Source of the DNA: Aspidiotus rigidus
Lineage: Eukaryota; Arthropoda; Insecta; Hemiptera; Diaspididae
Direction: 5' to 3'
NCBI GenBank assembly: GCA_035079385.1
Contig: JAVHKY010000052.1
Coordinates: forward strand, 8,370,001-8,434,000
DNA: 64,000 bases
In this document: positions 25,227 through 37,466 of the stretch, one piece after another
Layout of the letters: every line of letters begins with the position of its first letter
How positions within the stretch are numbered: the stretch's first letter is position 1
The notes under the pieces: model-generated
The model's database searches: none
The model's input: the letters and a program-made list of their open reading frames with translations, nothing else
What the model was told of the DNA's origin: nothing
Made by a program: the position numbers and the translations under genes

Positions 25227-25428
25227 ATAGACCGATGTAAACAAACGACATAGAGATGGCGGTATTGCGCATTGAGGGGAAATACGTGTACATTCCGATG
25301 GAAGTGTACTTGTACTGGTGTGTTGATCTTATCACATTTTTCAGTCGGTTCCACTAAATATGCTCTGCAATTGTGTGCATGTGTTAGTAACGATGGATTT
25401 GTTTACATCGGTCTATTCTATTTGTGGA
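25227..25428. mobile_element. About 200-bp MITE, TAGACCGATGTAAACAAA termini
   Basis: Termini TATAGACCGATGTAAACAAA and its inverse TTTGTTTACATCGGTCTATT. It abuts the preceding MITE end to end. Confidence 0.75.
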
Positions 25429-26044
25429 CAGACTATAGTACTGGGTAGATCACATGTACAGAGCGCAGCACCTCGCCTCGCGGAGAATGGAATGTATCAT
25501 TTTTCCAACTCTCCCTTCTTGTTGACGGCGTGACATAGGGAACGGCGACGACGATTTTTATGTTCCTAGGAAGCGAGATGAAAACGAAACCAGCCCATCA
25601 TCCGTTGACCCGCTGAACTCGGAGAACCCGTTGACCTTTGTGATAACATCATACCAGAAACCATTTTGTCTTACCATCTACAATGTCTACGATCCTAAAC
25701 CTGTAATCCCTACCATCGTATTTTTATTTTTTTTTCTTGTGTGCACCGTACACCCTTGGCCTGAATAAAATTACTTTCTGTACAATAATATTTATATTCA
25801 TCTTAAACATTCATAATCAATTATTTTCTTTATTAATAAAAAAGATATACTTGTTTATTTATCATTATTTTATTTATTTCCTTTTTTTTTTCTTACACCT
25901 TAAATTTTTCGGACGTGTGGCCATCCTCTGAAATTATCTTATCAATCTATCCAAACATTTCTTCATCTGTAACGAAAAAAATTTTTATTCATACATTAAT
26001 ACAGCATAAGAGTTTTTCTCAAAATTCTTGGAATTTTGCTGTCC

Positions 26045-26357
26045 CTAAAGCTTCCTAAAACCATCAGCTAATTGCTCATTTGTAGGGACCCACTTTATAA
26101 TGACATTTCCTTTCGACATTTCCAATCGTACATAATGGTAACATAATTTTAGGATATGTTTTAATGTATGGGATTCGTCTGAAGTGGCTATTCGTATGGC
26201 TGTAGTATTATCTTTGAACAGTATTGGGATAGTATCCATCTTCAATAGTTGGAAGCACATTTCTCGTAAGCATACTAATTCTTTGCATGCCAAAGATATT
26301 GCTAAATATTTGCTTTCGGCAGTAGAAAGCTCCACGTGAGTTTGTTTTTTAGTTCTC
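26045..26357 (-). pseudogene. Copia RNase H C-terminal fragment
   Basis: The minus strand reads TKKQTHVELSTAESKYLAIS, CKELVCLREM, LFKDNTTAIRIA and IIKWVPTNEQLADGF, the standard end of Copia (Ty1) pol. The tryptophan codon before RTKKQ is now a stop. Upstream sequence of the same protein resumes at 30570. This is the 3' part of one element whose RT is at 30590-31510 and gag at 34315-34896. Confidence 0.85.
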
Positions 26358-27174
26358 TAACTAGCAAGACGACGCGCCTTTGGCGCGCCTCTTACGTTGT
26401 CACGTATTAATTTAATATTTTAGACATTTCATTTCTCCTTATTGTTTGGAATTAAAAAATGTATTTTTTTAATTTTTTGATACTTGTGTCATCTAAATTT
26501 TCAAATATTTCTTCATATTGCCTATCACTCATAACAAAACAGAAGAAGTAAGGAATTGTCAATGAATAATTGACATAAGACAAAACAAATTTTTTATGGA
26601 GAACATGTGAATACAGGAATAATTTTTAATAACCTCGGTAAATAATGTAGAAATTCCTATTCTGGAAAATAATGGAAAAAAAAAAAAAATAAAAAATAAC
26701 AGAAATTCTGTAGATAACTTTTCTCTGGACCTGTATTCAAAATTTTTGCGCAAACTCTCCATCTTTTTCAGTCTTCTACATCTATCTCCTCTAATTATCC
26801 GTACCGTAATAATTGATTCTACATATCGTCTTCCTGCAATCTGCAAATGAATAGAAGAAAAAGGTTTCGATTCTAAGATTAGTTGATTCATTTTCTCATT
26901 TCGCTTTCACTTTTTCTTCTCAAGGTCCTTAATATATTCTTTCGGGTCCACTCACCTCCAGCTAACAGTTATTCTTGACGTCGAGTCCGTATTTTTGTAA
27001 TTCACTATTCTGTAAGTATTCTTCTGTGAGATCGTGATGACGTCAAGTCCTTCTCCAGTTTATAATCCAAGTCAACTACCTACCAATTTAAATTAAGTTT
27101 TAATTGGCAACCTTTTCTATAGGGGGGTTCTTGAAAATTGTGATGTCTTGTCATTTGCCAAGAACAATCGTTAA
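26358..27174. other. No gene; start of DNA inserted into Copia
   Basis: Begins near CGCGCCTTTGGCGCGCC. Together with everything up to about 30568 it separates two halves of the Copia RNase H. No coding motif seen. Confidence 0.45.
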
Positions 27175-27480
27175 GGGTATGCTCTACCTTCAATGAAATG
27201 GTAACTTGGAATACCTCTCAGGAGACTAATATTGCACAGAATGCGATGAAACTTTGGAAATTTATTGTTTGAGGTTACAGAAATACCGCTAATTGGTTCT
27301 GAGCGCGTAATATCCATAATTATTTTTTACAATTTCCAATACACTACTTGTAAACTAATTAGCGGTATTTCTGTAACCTTGAACAATAAAACTCCGAAGT
27401 TTCATCGCATTCTGTGCAATATTAGACTCCTGAGAGGTATTCCAAGTTAGGTACCATTTCATGGAAGGTAGAGCATACCC
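27175..27480. mobile_element. 306-bp foldback MITE with about 130-bp arms
   Basis: GGGTATGCTCTACCTTCAAT to its inverse at the right; arms continue through GAATACCTCTCAGGAG, GCACAGAATGCGATGAAACTT and GCGGTATTTCTGTAACCT. Confidence 0.85.
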
Positions 27481-27483
27481 AGT

Positions 27484-27860
27484 TTTTTCAATTCCTCCTC
27501 CTGTCATATAAATGTTGGAAATTAAAATTCCATATTCCTCTCTCATCATATATAGCTTGAAAATTAAAATTATCCCAAGATACCCTCTTGTCATAATTGT
27601 ATAGCTCGATGTACAAAATTTTTTCAATTTCAACTCATCTGGTGGTTCAATGTTTTCCAAGATCCTCTCCTGTCATACATAGCTCAATTCCCATAATGTT
27701 TCAAATGTTTTTAAATCTGACTCATTTGATAGAAAACATTTTTCCTAACCCCCGTCTATCATATACAGCTTAAAAGTCCTAATTTTTCCAATTTTTCCGA
27801 TTCCCTCCAGCTTTAGTTAGCTCGATTTTAGAAAGTTTATCAAATCCAACCCGTTTTTTT
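27484..27860. repeat. Degenerate array related to 1943-2235
   Basis: Loose repeats of TCATATATAGCTTGAAAATTAA followed by TTTTTCC and a CCTCTxTC block, at about 40-70-bp spacing. Same motif order as the array in the smg7 intron. Confidence 0.5.
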
Positions 27861-28097
27861 GGGACTTTAATTTTGAATTCAATTCTCAATATTGAAATCA
27901 ATCCATCCCATAGAAGAGGATCTGTGAATTCCTTGTTTAACTTTGTTTAACGCCATTGTTTTTCATTATAACTTTCAATTCAACTTTTTTGGTTGAATAA
28001 TATAATCCTGATTAAAATCTTCATTATAATATTCATTTAGTCAACATCCCTGCGGTATCGCTCCCTCTATTTTTCCCGAATACACGTCTCTCACACT

Positions 28098-30241
28098 AGG
28101 TTTCAGCTTATAATTTCCAACCCCATCTCAAGAATAAAACACACCCACATATTCTTCATACTCCATCATTGACTTAATCATCAGAAACTTTTATTCGGAT
28201 TGTGGTTGACATCAGTTATCCTCAATACAATGAAACTGCTTGCACGCTTAAAAACTTCACTCTCTCACCTAAAATTATTACTGACTATATTTCAGAAGAA
28301 TTACACACTTGTAACTTAGAAATTTATGTCAATAGTCAATTTATAGGAGTTAAAAATTTAAAAACAAAAAGGGCAAAAATTTGAAAATCAACAAACCACG
28401 AGAAATGGTTATAATAAGTATAAAATTAAACTAAAAAATATAAAGTTTATAAAATAAAATTAAACAAAAGTCAAAAAGTCGAAAAATTCCCAAGGTTAGG
28501 TAGCGGAGCAGCAATGGCTTCATACAACTTATTCTCACTTGCACAATGCAAATAATGATAAATACCTATTCATTGTAATATCGACACTATTAGGCCTATA
28601 TGCCGGCTGGATTATAAAATAGATTGAACGATTCCCAAAATAATAAGTCGAATTCCTCCAGAATGGATAAAGAGTAATTTGCTGAAATTGTTGACAAAGA
28701 GCATAGATTAGTAGTACCTATGAACATCTGTCATAGGTCAGGAATAATTTAATCGAGTAAAAGAAGTATAAACACGAACAGCAATAATCTTGAATCCAAA
28801 ATGAAAAAACGAAGTGAAGACCTTCTATAGATTAGTTTACAAATCACAACAGAAATGAATTCGAAAGCTATAATCAATTCGAAATTCGAATAAATAATAA
28901 TTATTAATTCGAATAATGTTCATCGACATTAATTTGTTACCTACTACTACAACTACAATTAACAATAAAAATTCGTCTTCAATCTTTGACTATTTATCAT
29001 ACCTAGGACGATAAATAGTCAAAGTCTTCAATGTACGTATGTACACGTCAACCATTTGTTTTCAAAATGTTCCGGCACTGATGAGAAAATGAGAAACACG
29101 GTCGCTACACACCAGGCGGATCGAAAAAGCCAAAAAACAATTCGTCGGCCGTTTAGTGATAAGTAGTGATAGCATCGCTTTAGTAATATTTAGGTTTCAG
29201 CTTATAATTTCCAACCCCATCTCAAGAATAAAACACACCCACATATTCTTCATACTCCATCATTGACTTAATCATCAGAAACTTTTATTCGGATTTTGGT
29301 TGACATCAGTTATCCTCAATACAATGAAACTGCTTGCACGCTTAAAAACTTCACTCTCTCACCTAAAATTATTACTGACTATATTTCAGAAGAATTACAC
29401 ACTTGTAACTTAGAAATTTATGTCAATAGTCAATTTATAGGAGTTAAAAATTTAAAAACAAAAAGGGCAAAAATTTGAAAATCAACAAACCAATATAAAA
29501 TTAAACTAAAAAATATAAAGTTTATAAAATAAAATTAAACAAAAGTCAAAAATAGTCGAAAAATTCCCAAGGTTAGGTAGTGGAGCAGCAATGGCTTCAT
29601 ACAACTTATTCTCACTTGCACAATGCAAATAATGATAAATACCTATTCATTGTAATATCGACACTATTAGGCCTATATGCCGGCTGGATTATAAAATAGA
29701 TTGAACGATTCCCAAAATAATAAATCGAATTCCTTTAGAATGGATAAAGAGTAATTTGCTGAAATTGTTGACAAAGAGCATAGATTAGTAGTACCTATGA
29801 ACATCTATCATAGGTCAGGAATAATTTAATCGAGTAAAAGAAGTATAAACACGAACAGCAATAATCTTGAATCCAAAATGAAAAAACGAAGTGAAGACCT
29901 TCTATAGATTAGTTTAGAAATCACAACAGAAATGAATTCGAAAGCTATAATAAATTCGAAATTCGAATAATGTTCATCGACATTAATTTGTTACCTACTA
30001 CTACAACTACAATTAACAATAAAAATTCGTCTTCAATCTTTGACTATTTATCATAGGTAGGACGATAAATAGTCAAAGTCTTCAATGTACGTATGTACAC
30101 GTCAACCATTTGTTTTCAAAATGTTCCGGCACTGATGAGAAAATGAGAAACACGGTCCCTACACACCAGGCGGATCGAAAAAGCCAAAAAACAATTCGTC
30201 GGCCGTTTAGTGATAAGTAGTGATAGCTTCGCTTTAATAAT
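28098..30241. repeat. Recent tandem duplication, about 1.07-kb unit
   Basis: Copy 1 is 28098-29191 and copy 2 is 29192-30241, both beginning AGGTTTCAGCTTATAATTTC. They are nearly identical apart from a handful of substitutions and short indels (about 20 bp near 28398 and another near 28885). Each carries the same open frame (28202-28384, 29296-29478; VDISYPQYNETAC onward) with no ATG at its start and no family I recognise. Each also has a perfect hairpin TTTGACTATTTATC / GATAAATAGTCAAA. A partial relative is at about 58410-58560. Confidence 0.9.
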
Positions 30242-30245
30242 ATAG

Positions 30246-30568
30246 ATAGACCATTTTCGTGATGACGTATATATGGGAAATTTACATTTGCAAGCTGCTA
30301 CTTTGCTGGCGCGCATAGTGCTCGTTTACATAGGATTTTGCAGACTTTGATAAATATTAGAAGAACCCTTCAAATGTTAAGCTTTTGTGATATTTTTAAC
30401 AAAAGTAGAACTAATGATGAACATTTTTTGTATGAAACATCTGGAGATTCAATGAACAGCAGGGCACGAATACTCAAATTCATTCAAATAGTGTCTACGG
30501 TCATATCTAATGTAGATACCTTTTCATAAACGAGATGAAAATTATGACGTCATACAAAAATGGTCTAT
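30246..30568. mobile_element. 323-bp MITE at the edge of the Copia insertion
   Basis: Termini ATAGACCATTTT then GATGACGTATA on the left; TATGACGTCATACAAAAATG then GTCTAT on the right. It directly abuts the resumed Copia reading frame at 30569. Confidence 0.8.
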
Positions 30569-30569
30569 A

Positions 30570-31510
30570 GATAATATTGTCAAAAAGTTTAACAATAAAG
30601 CCACTTGTGGATTTCCCTCCTTCGTCGTTCGTTCCTAACGATGCGTCAGCATAGCATTCCAACCATCACCTTTCCCAGTATATTTCAAGCCCAAATTTTT
30701 AGTTCCGTTCAAATACCTAAACACCTTTTTCACTTTTCGCCAAACTTCGTCCGTATAATTGTTTTGTTTTCTACTTAACGTATTGACAACGTAACTCAAG
30801 TCAGACCTTGTGCCTGATGCTAGATACCTATACCTTCCCTACAAGGAATGTGTTTTTCATATATTGGTGAAGTTTCGGTATCTTTCACGTCATTTCTTTT
30901 CTTTTCTCCCTCTGCAGTAATTACCGGTGTTTTAACGGGTCGGCTTTCTTCCATGCCGAATCTTTTCAGAATTTTTTTAATCAACTTAGTCTGGTGTAAA
31001 TACATCGTATTATTTTTCATATCTCGTAATATTTCGATACCTATAAATTTTGTTGGCTCACCGAAGTCTTTCATTTTAAATTCTTTCGATAATTTGTCTT
31101 TGACTTCTTTCAATTTATTTTTATGATCACCTAAAAGTAGGATATCGTCAACGTATAAAAGTAAAATGACAAACATATTGTCTTTTTCGCCACTTAAAGA
31201 TACATGCTTTAAACGGATATACTTCAAAATTTAGTTTCACCATAGCATCTCCAAATCATTCAAATTATTTTCGAGCACTGAATTTCAGTCCGTATAGAGC
31301 TATTTTAATTTCGCATACGTGAGTTTCTGCTAATCCTATATCATTATGCCCTTCAGGGATCTCCATATAAACTTTTCAATCTAAGTGACCATTCAAAAAA
31401 GCGGTTGATACATCCATAGAGGACAATGAGAGTCCAAATTTGTTAGCTACGGCTTACATGAACCGAATATCAGTTAGTCTTGCAACCGGCGCATATGTTT
31501 CCATCCCCGC
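30570..31510 (-). pseudogene. Copia reverse transcriptase, decayed
   Basis: Minus-strand reading: ETYAPVARLTDIRF, then GLSLSSMDVSTAF, a degenerate block up to ILKYIRLKHVSLSGEKDN, then the catalytic LLLYVDDILLLG, FKMKDFGEPTKFIGIEI, GTRSDLSYVVNTLSR and the RNase H start. Several stops and shifts interrupt it. RT copies element RNA; this one is inactive. Downstream it is cut at about 30569 by a 4.2-kb insertion and continues at 26357. Confidence 0.85.
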
Positions 31511-32007
31511 CATTATCGCATCGATCAATACACCAGATGACAATCGTGTACAACCTCCAACAATTGACAATACAGTCTCAAATGCTGACGTTGGACAAGT
31601 CCTAAGTCAACATCATATCTAAACACAATTCATGCCAAGTATTCCAAGCACTCTTCAAGTACCATTGGAAGAGAAACAATCTTTGTTCAAGGGAGAACGA
31701 CCTTTGGATACAGTTCATTGGGATACAGTTCATTCAAATGATCGTCTTTCAGGTATTCAACTTTCAAAACTGCACCAGCACAATCCAATACAACGGACAA
31801 TGAATAATTAATATAATTATATAATTTCACGTTATCCTTATTTTTTATAAATATTCGTTTTTCTTTCCATTAAAATTTCATTCGAATGATATTCAATTTT
31901 CAAAATTGTTTCACATTGTCCTTATTTTTCATAAATATTATTCGTTTTTGTTTCCATTAAATGAGTTTTCATTTTTTAGGGTCGGCGCCGGCGCTAGCCG
32001 ACCTTAT

Positions 32008-32275
32008 AAGCCTTTCACACTTGGCGTTTGTTTACATTTTTCTTATCATACAGGTAGTCATATCAAAATGAGGAAATGCAGATTGAAAAATTGACAAAAT
32101 TCTTGGAAGTTTTGGGCAAATTTTTATTTTTGCTTCTTTACGGGATGGTAAAATGTAAATATAATCCACAAAATTACAAAAATTATTTGAAAATAAAAAG
32201 TTGAATTTTTGTTTGACTACGAGTTTGATAACAAATCCGGCAAATGCTTATACTATCCGCATTAAGAACCTGAAA
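32008..32275. mobile_element. AAGCCTTTCACACTT MITE, right end lost
   Basis: Matches 6916-7198 to AATGCGGATAGT-type sequence, then stops after AAGAACCTGAAA, before the terminal GTGTGAAAGGCTT. It begins just after a GC-rich palindrome (GTCGGCGCCGGCGC, about 31981). Confidence 0.85.
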
Positions 32276-32862
32276 TCACTTTTTAGGGTTGACCTGTGCC
32301 CTATTGTAATCACTTTTTTTTTTCTTCTTCGGCTGAGTTGAGACGCTGACGTCATGGTCGAGTGAGCCGTATGCTGTAGTCTCGAGTCTTTGGCTCTTCG
32401 CATGTTGTCATTGCATTTAGCGTTTTGATTGTATTCAACTGTTGTAATGGGTAGGAATCACATAGGAACGGAACAATAAAAATAGTAGCCTCTTTATTAT
32501 CGAACATTCGAACGTTCGCAATTATAAATTTGATATGTTCAAATTTCAAGTTTATTACATTTAAATGATTATATCAGACGACTACAAAAAGAACCAAACG
32601 TCTTAATTGCAATGGAAAAGAATGAGAGTAATGAAATATGAATTCTTGAAATTGATCGAAACAATGTGAATGGTGAAGCGGTACCTAGAGCAAAATCTAA
32701 AATGAATGATTGTTGAGTATCCTGATCATGAAATCGGTATTTAATTACAATGATTCTAGTCTCCAATCTGAGTTTGTAGTTCTATTTGATAGAACGTGAG
32801 TACCTGAGTAGAAAGTATATGAGGTATGAACAGTTTTGATGAATAATTATCAAAATTTTATT

Positions 32863-33018
32863 ATTCGGACTCTACATCACTCAACATTTCTTCATCAAAG
32901 TTAGGATATGTGACGGATTTTGTCCTAACTCTGATAAGAAAATGGAATGTGCGGTACATTATGGGGAACAGGCAGTATAGAACGACGCTAGCGCGCCATC
33001 GTCGTGTAGAGTCCGAAT
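32863..33018. mobile_element. 156-bp MITE, ATTCGGACTCTACA termini
   Basis: ATTCGGACTCTACA and its exact inverse. The right end shares an ACGxxGCTAGCGCGC block with 36863-37255. Confidence 0.7.
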
Positions 33019-33927
33019 TTCAACTTGCAGTATAAGGTACATTTAGTTTCTAATGGGATTCAAACTTAGAGATGGGGAGTTGGTAGCCCTGACGATATTC
33101 ACCCTTTCGTTCAATGCTTTTTAAATGAAGAAATTTCACGCATCGTAATTAATAGGATATTGTTTTTTAAAGCAAATACAAGCAAAAATTTTGTTGTCTG
33201 TATCATCAACATTAAATACAAAAAAAAATTGTAGCAATAAATGATGTATTGAAAAAATAACAGTTGATTGAAAATCAATGTATGAACGTACATAAATTCT
33301 CAGATTCACCCTTTCAGTAGCGCTCTCTAGTGTGAGTTTAAACCCCAAATGCAGGTTCTTACGCCTGATGTTAGAAGCCTAATATCATCTTAAATCAATA
33401 TTTCGCAATGTATACAAAGACTACATTGTTGGGTTTTGAGTAGACAAAATAATGAAGTTTGTGATAAACTTAGTATTAATTAATCAAGGATTTCAATTCT
33501 GCAATTTTACAATATTTGTGTTATTATTATCCTTATCTCATGACGAAAATGACAATTGTTGGAAGGATGTAATATCAGTTGGGTTACTTCAGGTTATTGC
33601 TTATTAATTGTTGAGTGTTAGCTTTCTCAAATGAAATATAGAATCAAGAAGATGTGATGTGAATTCTTGAAATTGGTTCAAATGATATGAATGAAATTGA
33701 ATACAATTGAAAGGGAATGTCTTACAACGCGATGGGGATATGAAATGAATAATTAAAAATAAAATGTAGGAAATAGGTTCACGCCGACCCTATTACGTTA
33801 CTACGTAGCTCGCTACGTAGCTTGTTATTTATTCATTTATTTATGGCTAATATTTACCTTCTTAAATTAGCGTACAAGCGTTCATTTTCATTGAAAAGAA
33901 AAGCAGGAGGCATGCTTTTCTATTCAA
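33019..33927. other. No gene recognised
   Basis: AT-rich DNA. CGCCGACCCTA at about 33786 mirrors TAGGGTCGGCG at 31977, possible termini of an old element spanning 31977-33794. Confidence 0.35.
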
Positions 33928-34145
33928 ATAACACGCTCTTGTGGTCGAGTGGTTAGTGCAACAGACTCGCACGCAGAATACTAGAGTTTGAATCCCGGCA
34001 GTGAGGAAACACCAAAAAGCAAACTGACTGATATCTAACAGAGCGAATGGCGGGTGACATGGAAGTGATGATGCAAATTGAAGTGGATTGGAAAAATTGA
34101 TACTGGGCCGGAAAGTGGCGACTTTCTGCAACAGGTGCGGAAAAT
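33928..34145 (+). mobile_element. tRNA-derived SINE head and body
   Basis: Head with pol III box A (TGGTCGAGTGGTTAGTGC) and box B (GTTTGAATCC) about 30 bases apart, degenerate acceptor stem, then about 120 bp of unrelated body. It does not fold as a functional tRNA. A foldback element (34146-34214) abuts its 3' end. Confidence 0.6.
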
Positions 34146-34214
34146 AATTGAAGCGATGGATGGAAGAAGGGCCTTAGGACCCCTAAGGCCCTTCTTCCAT
34201 CCATCGCTTCAATT
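34146..34214. repeat. Near-perfect 69-bp palindrome
   Basis: AATTGAAGCGATGGATGGAA then GAAGGGCC and the exact inverse around a GGACCCCT-like centre. It is the terminal sequence of the 256-bp element at 53914-54169, with the interior missing. Confidence 0.9.
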
Positions 34215-34314
34215 GTGGAAAGTCGACAGCCGCGGTATTCCCCTATCAAGTACAAGAATACCACACTTTCCAAGCAAAAAACCGCGGCGGAAACGTCCAT
34301 TTTCCGACCACTTT

Positions 34315-34896
34315 TCAATAAAAAATTTTACAGTCGGTACCTTGACCCTGCACGATTATCGTTTTTTGCATTTGAAGATAATCTTTCGTATTTTTCGAAT
34401 AATTTTTTCCTGAGCTGTGTAATTGCATAACTCGGTCCATTTCAGAGATTTTGCCTCCCGCATCTATATATTCCTTGGCCCTTGATTCATGAATATTGAT
34501 GAATTTCTCAAAGTCTCCCTTCGGATGAAAGCAAAATTGCTGGTACCTATCTCTTTTAATCATTAAACCAATTTTTGAAGTGGTACCGTTTTTTTTGTCC
34601 AGTTTCTCCAGAATCTGACAAACTGTGAGTGATGGATCAATTCTTCTGACATGATGGTCATCTAACCTCTCCATTATGAGACACCTTCCTTTGTCTTGAA
34701 AGTCATCATATTCAGGCATGTCCTTCCCTCCCGTTAGCTCTTCTAGGTTGATGTATTGTTCTTCCTCGTCTGAACATCTCAATATAGACTTGAGGCCTTC
34801 TTTTGCAAATAGTGATATCAGGCGTTGCCGCCATATCAAATAGCTTTTACCTTGGTAAATAGGATAAATTTCTGGCTTTTTCGATTTTTCTTCCAC
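34315..34896 (-). pseudogene. Copia gag, N-terminal part
   Basis: ORF from ATG at 34896: IYPIYQGKSYLIWRQRLISL, MPEYDDFQDKGRCLIMERLD, TVCQILEKLDKKNG, YQQFCFHPKGDFEKFINIHE, KISEMDRVMQL: the UBN2-type gag of Copia elements. It ends without a zinc knuckle at 34315; protease and integrase are not recognisable before the RT at 31510. Same strand and order as RT and RNase H, so one dismembered element. Confidence 0.8.
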
Positions 34897-35838
34897 AAAT
34901 ATTTTACTTTTTCCATTTTATTGTTGATTTTCCTTTTTATCTGAAGTGTATGAATTTCTTCTTCTCTTCTAGGAACTTAAGAAATTGTTTTTTCCCTTAA
35001 ATCAACCATAAATCTTGTACCAGAACGTGTAATTCCAGTTTGCATAACGCACACATGGTCACTGATTCCTAAGTTAATCGAATTTCTTCCTATTTCCTGA
35101 TTGTCGTAATTGGACAATTACTCACTGAACTCGATGGCTCTTCTCAATAGGATCATTTCCAGTTAAATTGGTGATGCTGATGTAAGTTGAGCTGAATTGG
35201 CAAGGGGTCGACGAATACGTTGCGCTAGAATTTCTTGGGAGCTTTTGAATTTCTTCAATACGGATTCGGCAGACTACCAGAATTTCTTCTTGGTGGACTC
35301 GATAAGTGAATCAGCTTTCCTTTCGTTCAAATTTCTTCGAACTCATACGTCCACAACCTGGTTGGTATCTTGTGATCTACAGGTGGTCTCGCGTGCTCAA
35401 ATTTCTTGGAGACAAATATACAAATAGACGAATGATTTTAATAATTCTGCCGCAAACATGACTAAATTTCTTCAGTAGCTTGAACGGTCTGCCACCATAA
35501 TGTAATTATACCGCAAGACACTGTAATTACTCTTTGAATATTAATACACACAGAGCCATACTTTACAACATATACACCTTATGAAACAATTTTCATTTAT
35601 ATTTTTTACAAACTGGTGACACTGTTCAATTCAGTGTTCCCACAAAACTCGATATTGTCGACTGACAATAGATTAGATACAACACAGATAAATAAACAAA
35701 ATTCAATTAGGCAGTGTTGCCGAGTTCTACGGATTAATGATGACGTAACGACTGAATATGGCGATCCATGAAGATAGCGTGATCTATGTCCTCACTCATT
35801 ATTATAATGAACTAGGTACATATACTTCTTGAATCCTG
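34897..35838. other. No gene; possible short-motif repeats
   Basis: AATTTCTTC/GAATTTCTT recurs at 34948, 35080, 35228, 35248, 35280, 35329, 35399 and 35463, too regular for chance but without a clear unit. Confidence 0.4.
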
Positions 35839-36229
35839 TAGTTGTTGATTTCAAATCAGCATCTCACTCAGCAATTTCAGATGTCTGGTCTGGTACGGAA
35901 ATTATAGGTTACCAATTTCATTTGAAACAGAATAGGTACAGGAAAATTCAGGTAGTTGGGTTCCAGACAGACTTCAACAAAGTGAAGGAGAAAGGTAAAT
36001 AGCTTTGTTACATATTTGGATCAACTTTCCTGGATGCAAGTTGAAGTTTGTGACGCTTTTGTTCAAGATCTACATCCAACACAGCCACAGTGTGAGAAGT
36101 TGAACAAGTTTTGTAAGTATCTAGTTAGTATCTTCATAATGATGCCAAGTATCCACCAAATCTGTGGGCCTACTACACTGCCTCGTTACAGCGAACCAGC
36201 AACAGCATCCCACACGTCTTAAATATTTA
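35839..36229 (+). pseudogene. MULE-type transposase fragment
   Basis: First segment 35839-35994 reads VVVDFKSASHSAISDVWSGT then EIIGYQFHLKQNRYRKIQVV, the conserved MULE transposase block (catalytic Asp of DF, then FHL.Q...RKIQ); it ends at a GTAAAT donor. A second segment from about 36030 reads AFVQDLHPTQPQCEKLNKF and, after a frame change, KYPPNLWAYY and QRTSNSIPHVLNIY, matching the later part of the same domain. It is cut at 36230 by a MITE. Confidence 0.65.
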
Positions 36230-36404
36230 CAGGGCTGAGAACCATTATCATTTTTTAAAAGGTTCTCGGTTTGGTTCCGGATTTTGAAAAGATCCTTGAA
36301 GAACCGTTAAAGGTTCTCGGATCTTTTTGGTTCCGGTTCTCAGACTTATTTATAAAGGTTCCGGTTCGGATATCATTTTGGTCCCGGTTCCGGTTTCAGC
36401 CCTG
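36230..36404. mobile_element. 175-bp hAT-like MITE of GGTTCCGG repeats
   Basis: Termini CAGGGCTGAG / TTTCAGCCCTG. The interior is made of GGTTCTCGG and GGTTCCGGTTC units. The flanking 8-mers AATATTTA and AACTAATT do not match well, so the target duplication is not confirmed. Confidence 0.65.
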
Positions 36405-36862
36405 AACTAATTCAGTTGAATTATTCTATTTTTATACTGTCACCATCATAAAATGTGTGCAGAATAAAAAACCAATATTACTAAGTAGGTATAATGGACC
36501 GCCATCTTGATTGCAGAAAATGTAAACGCAAGAATAATGTCCATTAGAGTCAATGTTAAATTTAAATAAATTTGTGATTTTCAATGAAGGATAACTCAAG
36601 ATCGGCTTGATAGATATTTTTGACATTATCTTGTTGAAATTTTATGGACACAACATATCATCTCATCTTCAATTTTTCGCTAGAAGCATTTTTTCGGACT
36701 TATCAATTAATAATCAAAACACATTTTTTCCGCCGTTCTGGGTGAGGAGTGGGAGGCGTACGTAGCGGCTACTTACAACTACATTTGTAGATTTTACGTT
36801 CAAAGTATTTGGGCATAAGAATCGAGATTTCCAATTAGTCCTAGATGACTCAATACTTCATT

Positions 36863-37255
36863 ATTCGGACCTGACAGTGGAAGAGTCGCTGCAGGAGGCG
36901 ATGTATGGAAGTTAGGCTGAAGAAGGTGATGTGGTATTGATACTTTTCTTACGGCACAAAACAAAATTTTCAAACTTTTGAGAAATTCAAGATCGCGATT
37001 CTATCGAGCCAAAAATTATCAGCATGTCTTCTAGTAACCTTTGGCTACAAGGAATTATGATCCTCAAGCCTTTCCAGAACTTATAACTCAAGTTATTGGC
37101 GATTTTCTTGACCTCATTTTCTACGTCTGATATATGCAGCCGAATTGCAGGTCCACCTTCTTGGCTAACAACTACTAACCTGCCAAGTACAACTAACTAC
37201 ACACATTATACATGTAACGATGCTAGCGCGCGACCGCTTTGTCACAGGTCCAAAT
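36863..37255. mobile_element. 393-bp MITE, ATTCGGACCTG termini
   Basis: ATTCGGACCTGACA against TGTCACAGGTCCAAAT; related to 32863-33018 by termini and by the GCTAGCGCGC block near the right end. No gene in 36405-37379 otherwise. Confidence 0.65.
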
Positions 37256-37466
37256 TAGAATTACTTCTTTCAGTTATCATTTCTCTTATTAAAGTGTTTG
37301 AACGATTTATAGGATATAATTTTTTGATGATACAAATTGTAATCATTTAAGTCGTAGTTGAAAATTCCACATCTTGAAGCATGGTGTCGTGGATGCGAGA
37401 CAGAGGGCAGCACTAAACTTGGACTAGCTGTCGGATGATGTCAACTGGGCGGGAAAATATGAGATA

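Noticed and set aside
28202..29478. Duplicated 60-codon ORFs as genes
   Set aside because: Both begin at GTG or TTG, not ATG; no family, promoter or splice context sufficient for a gene call.
31977..33794. 1.8-kb element with TAGGGTCGGCG termini
   Set aside because: Only about 11 bp match and no target duplication; recorded as a possibility only.
33928..34005. Functional tRNA gene
   Set aside because: Boxes A and B are present but acceptor and T stems do not pair; fits a SINE head.
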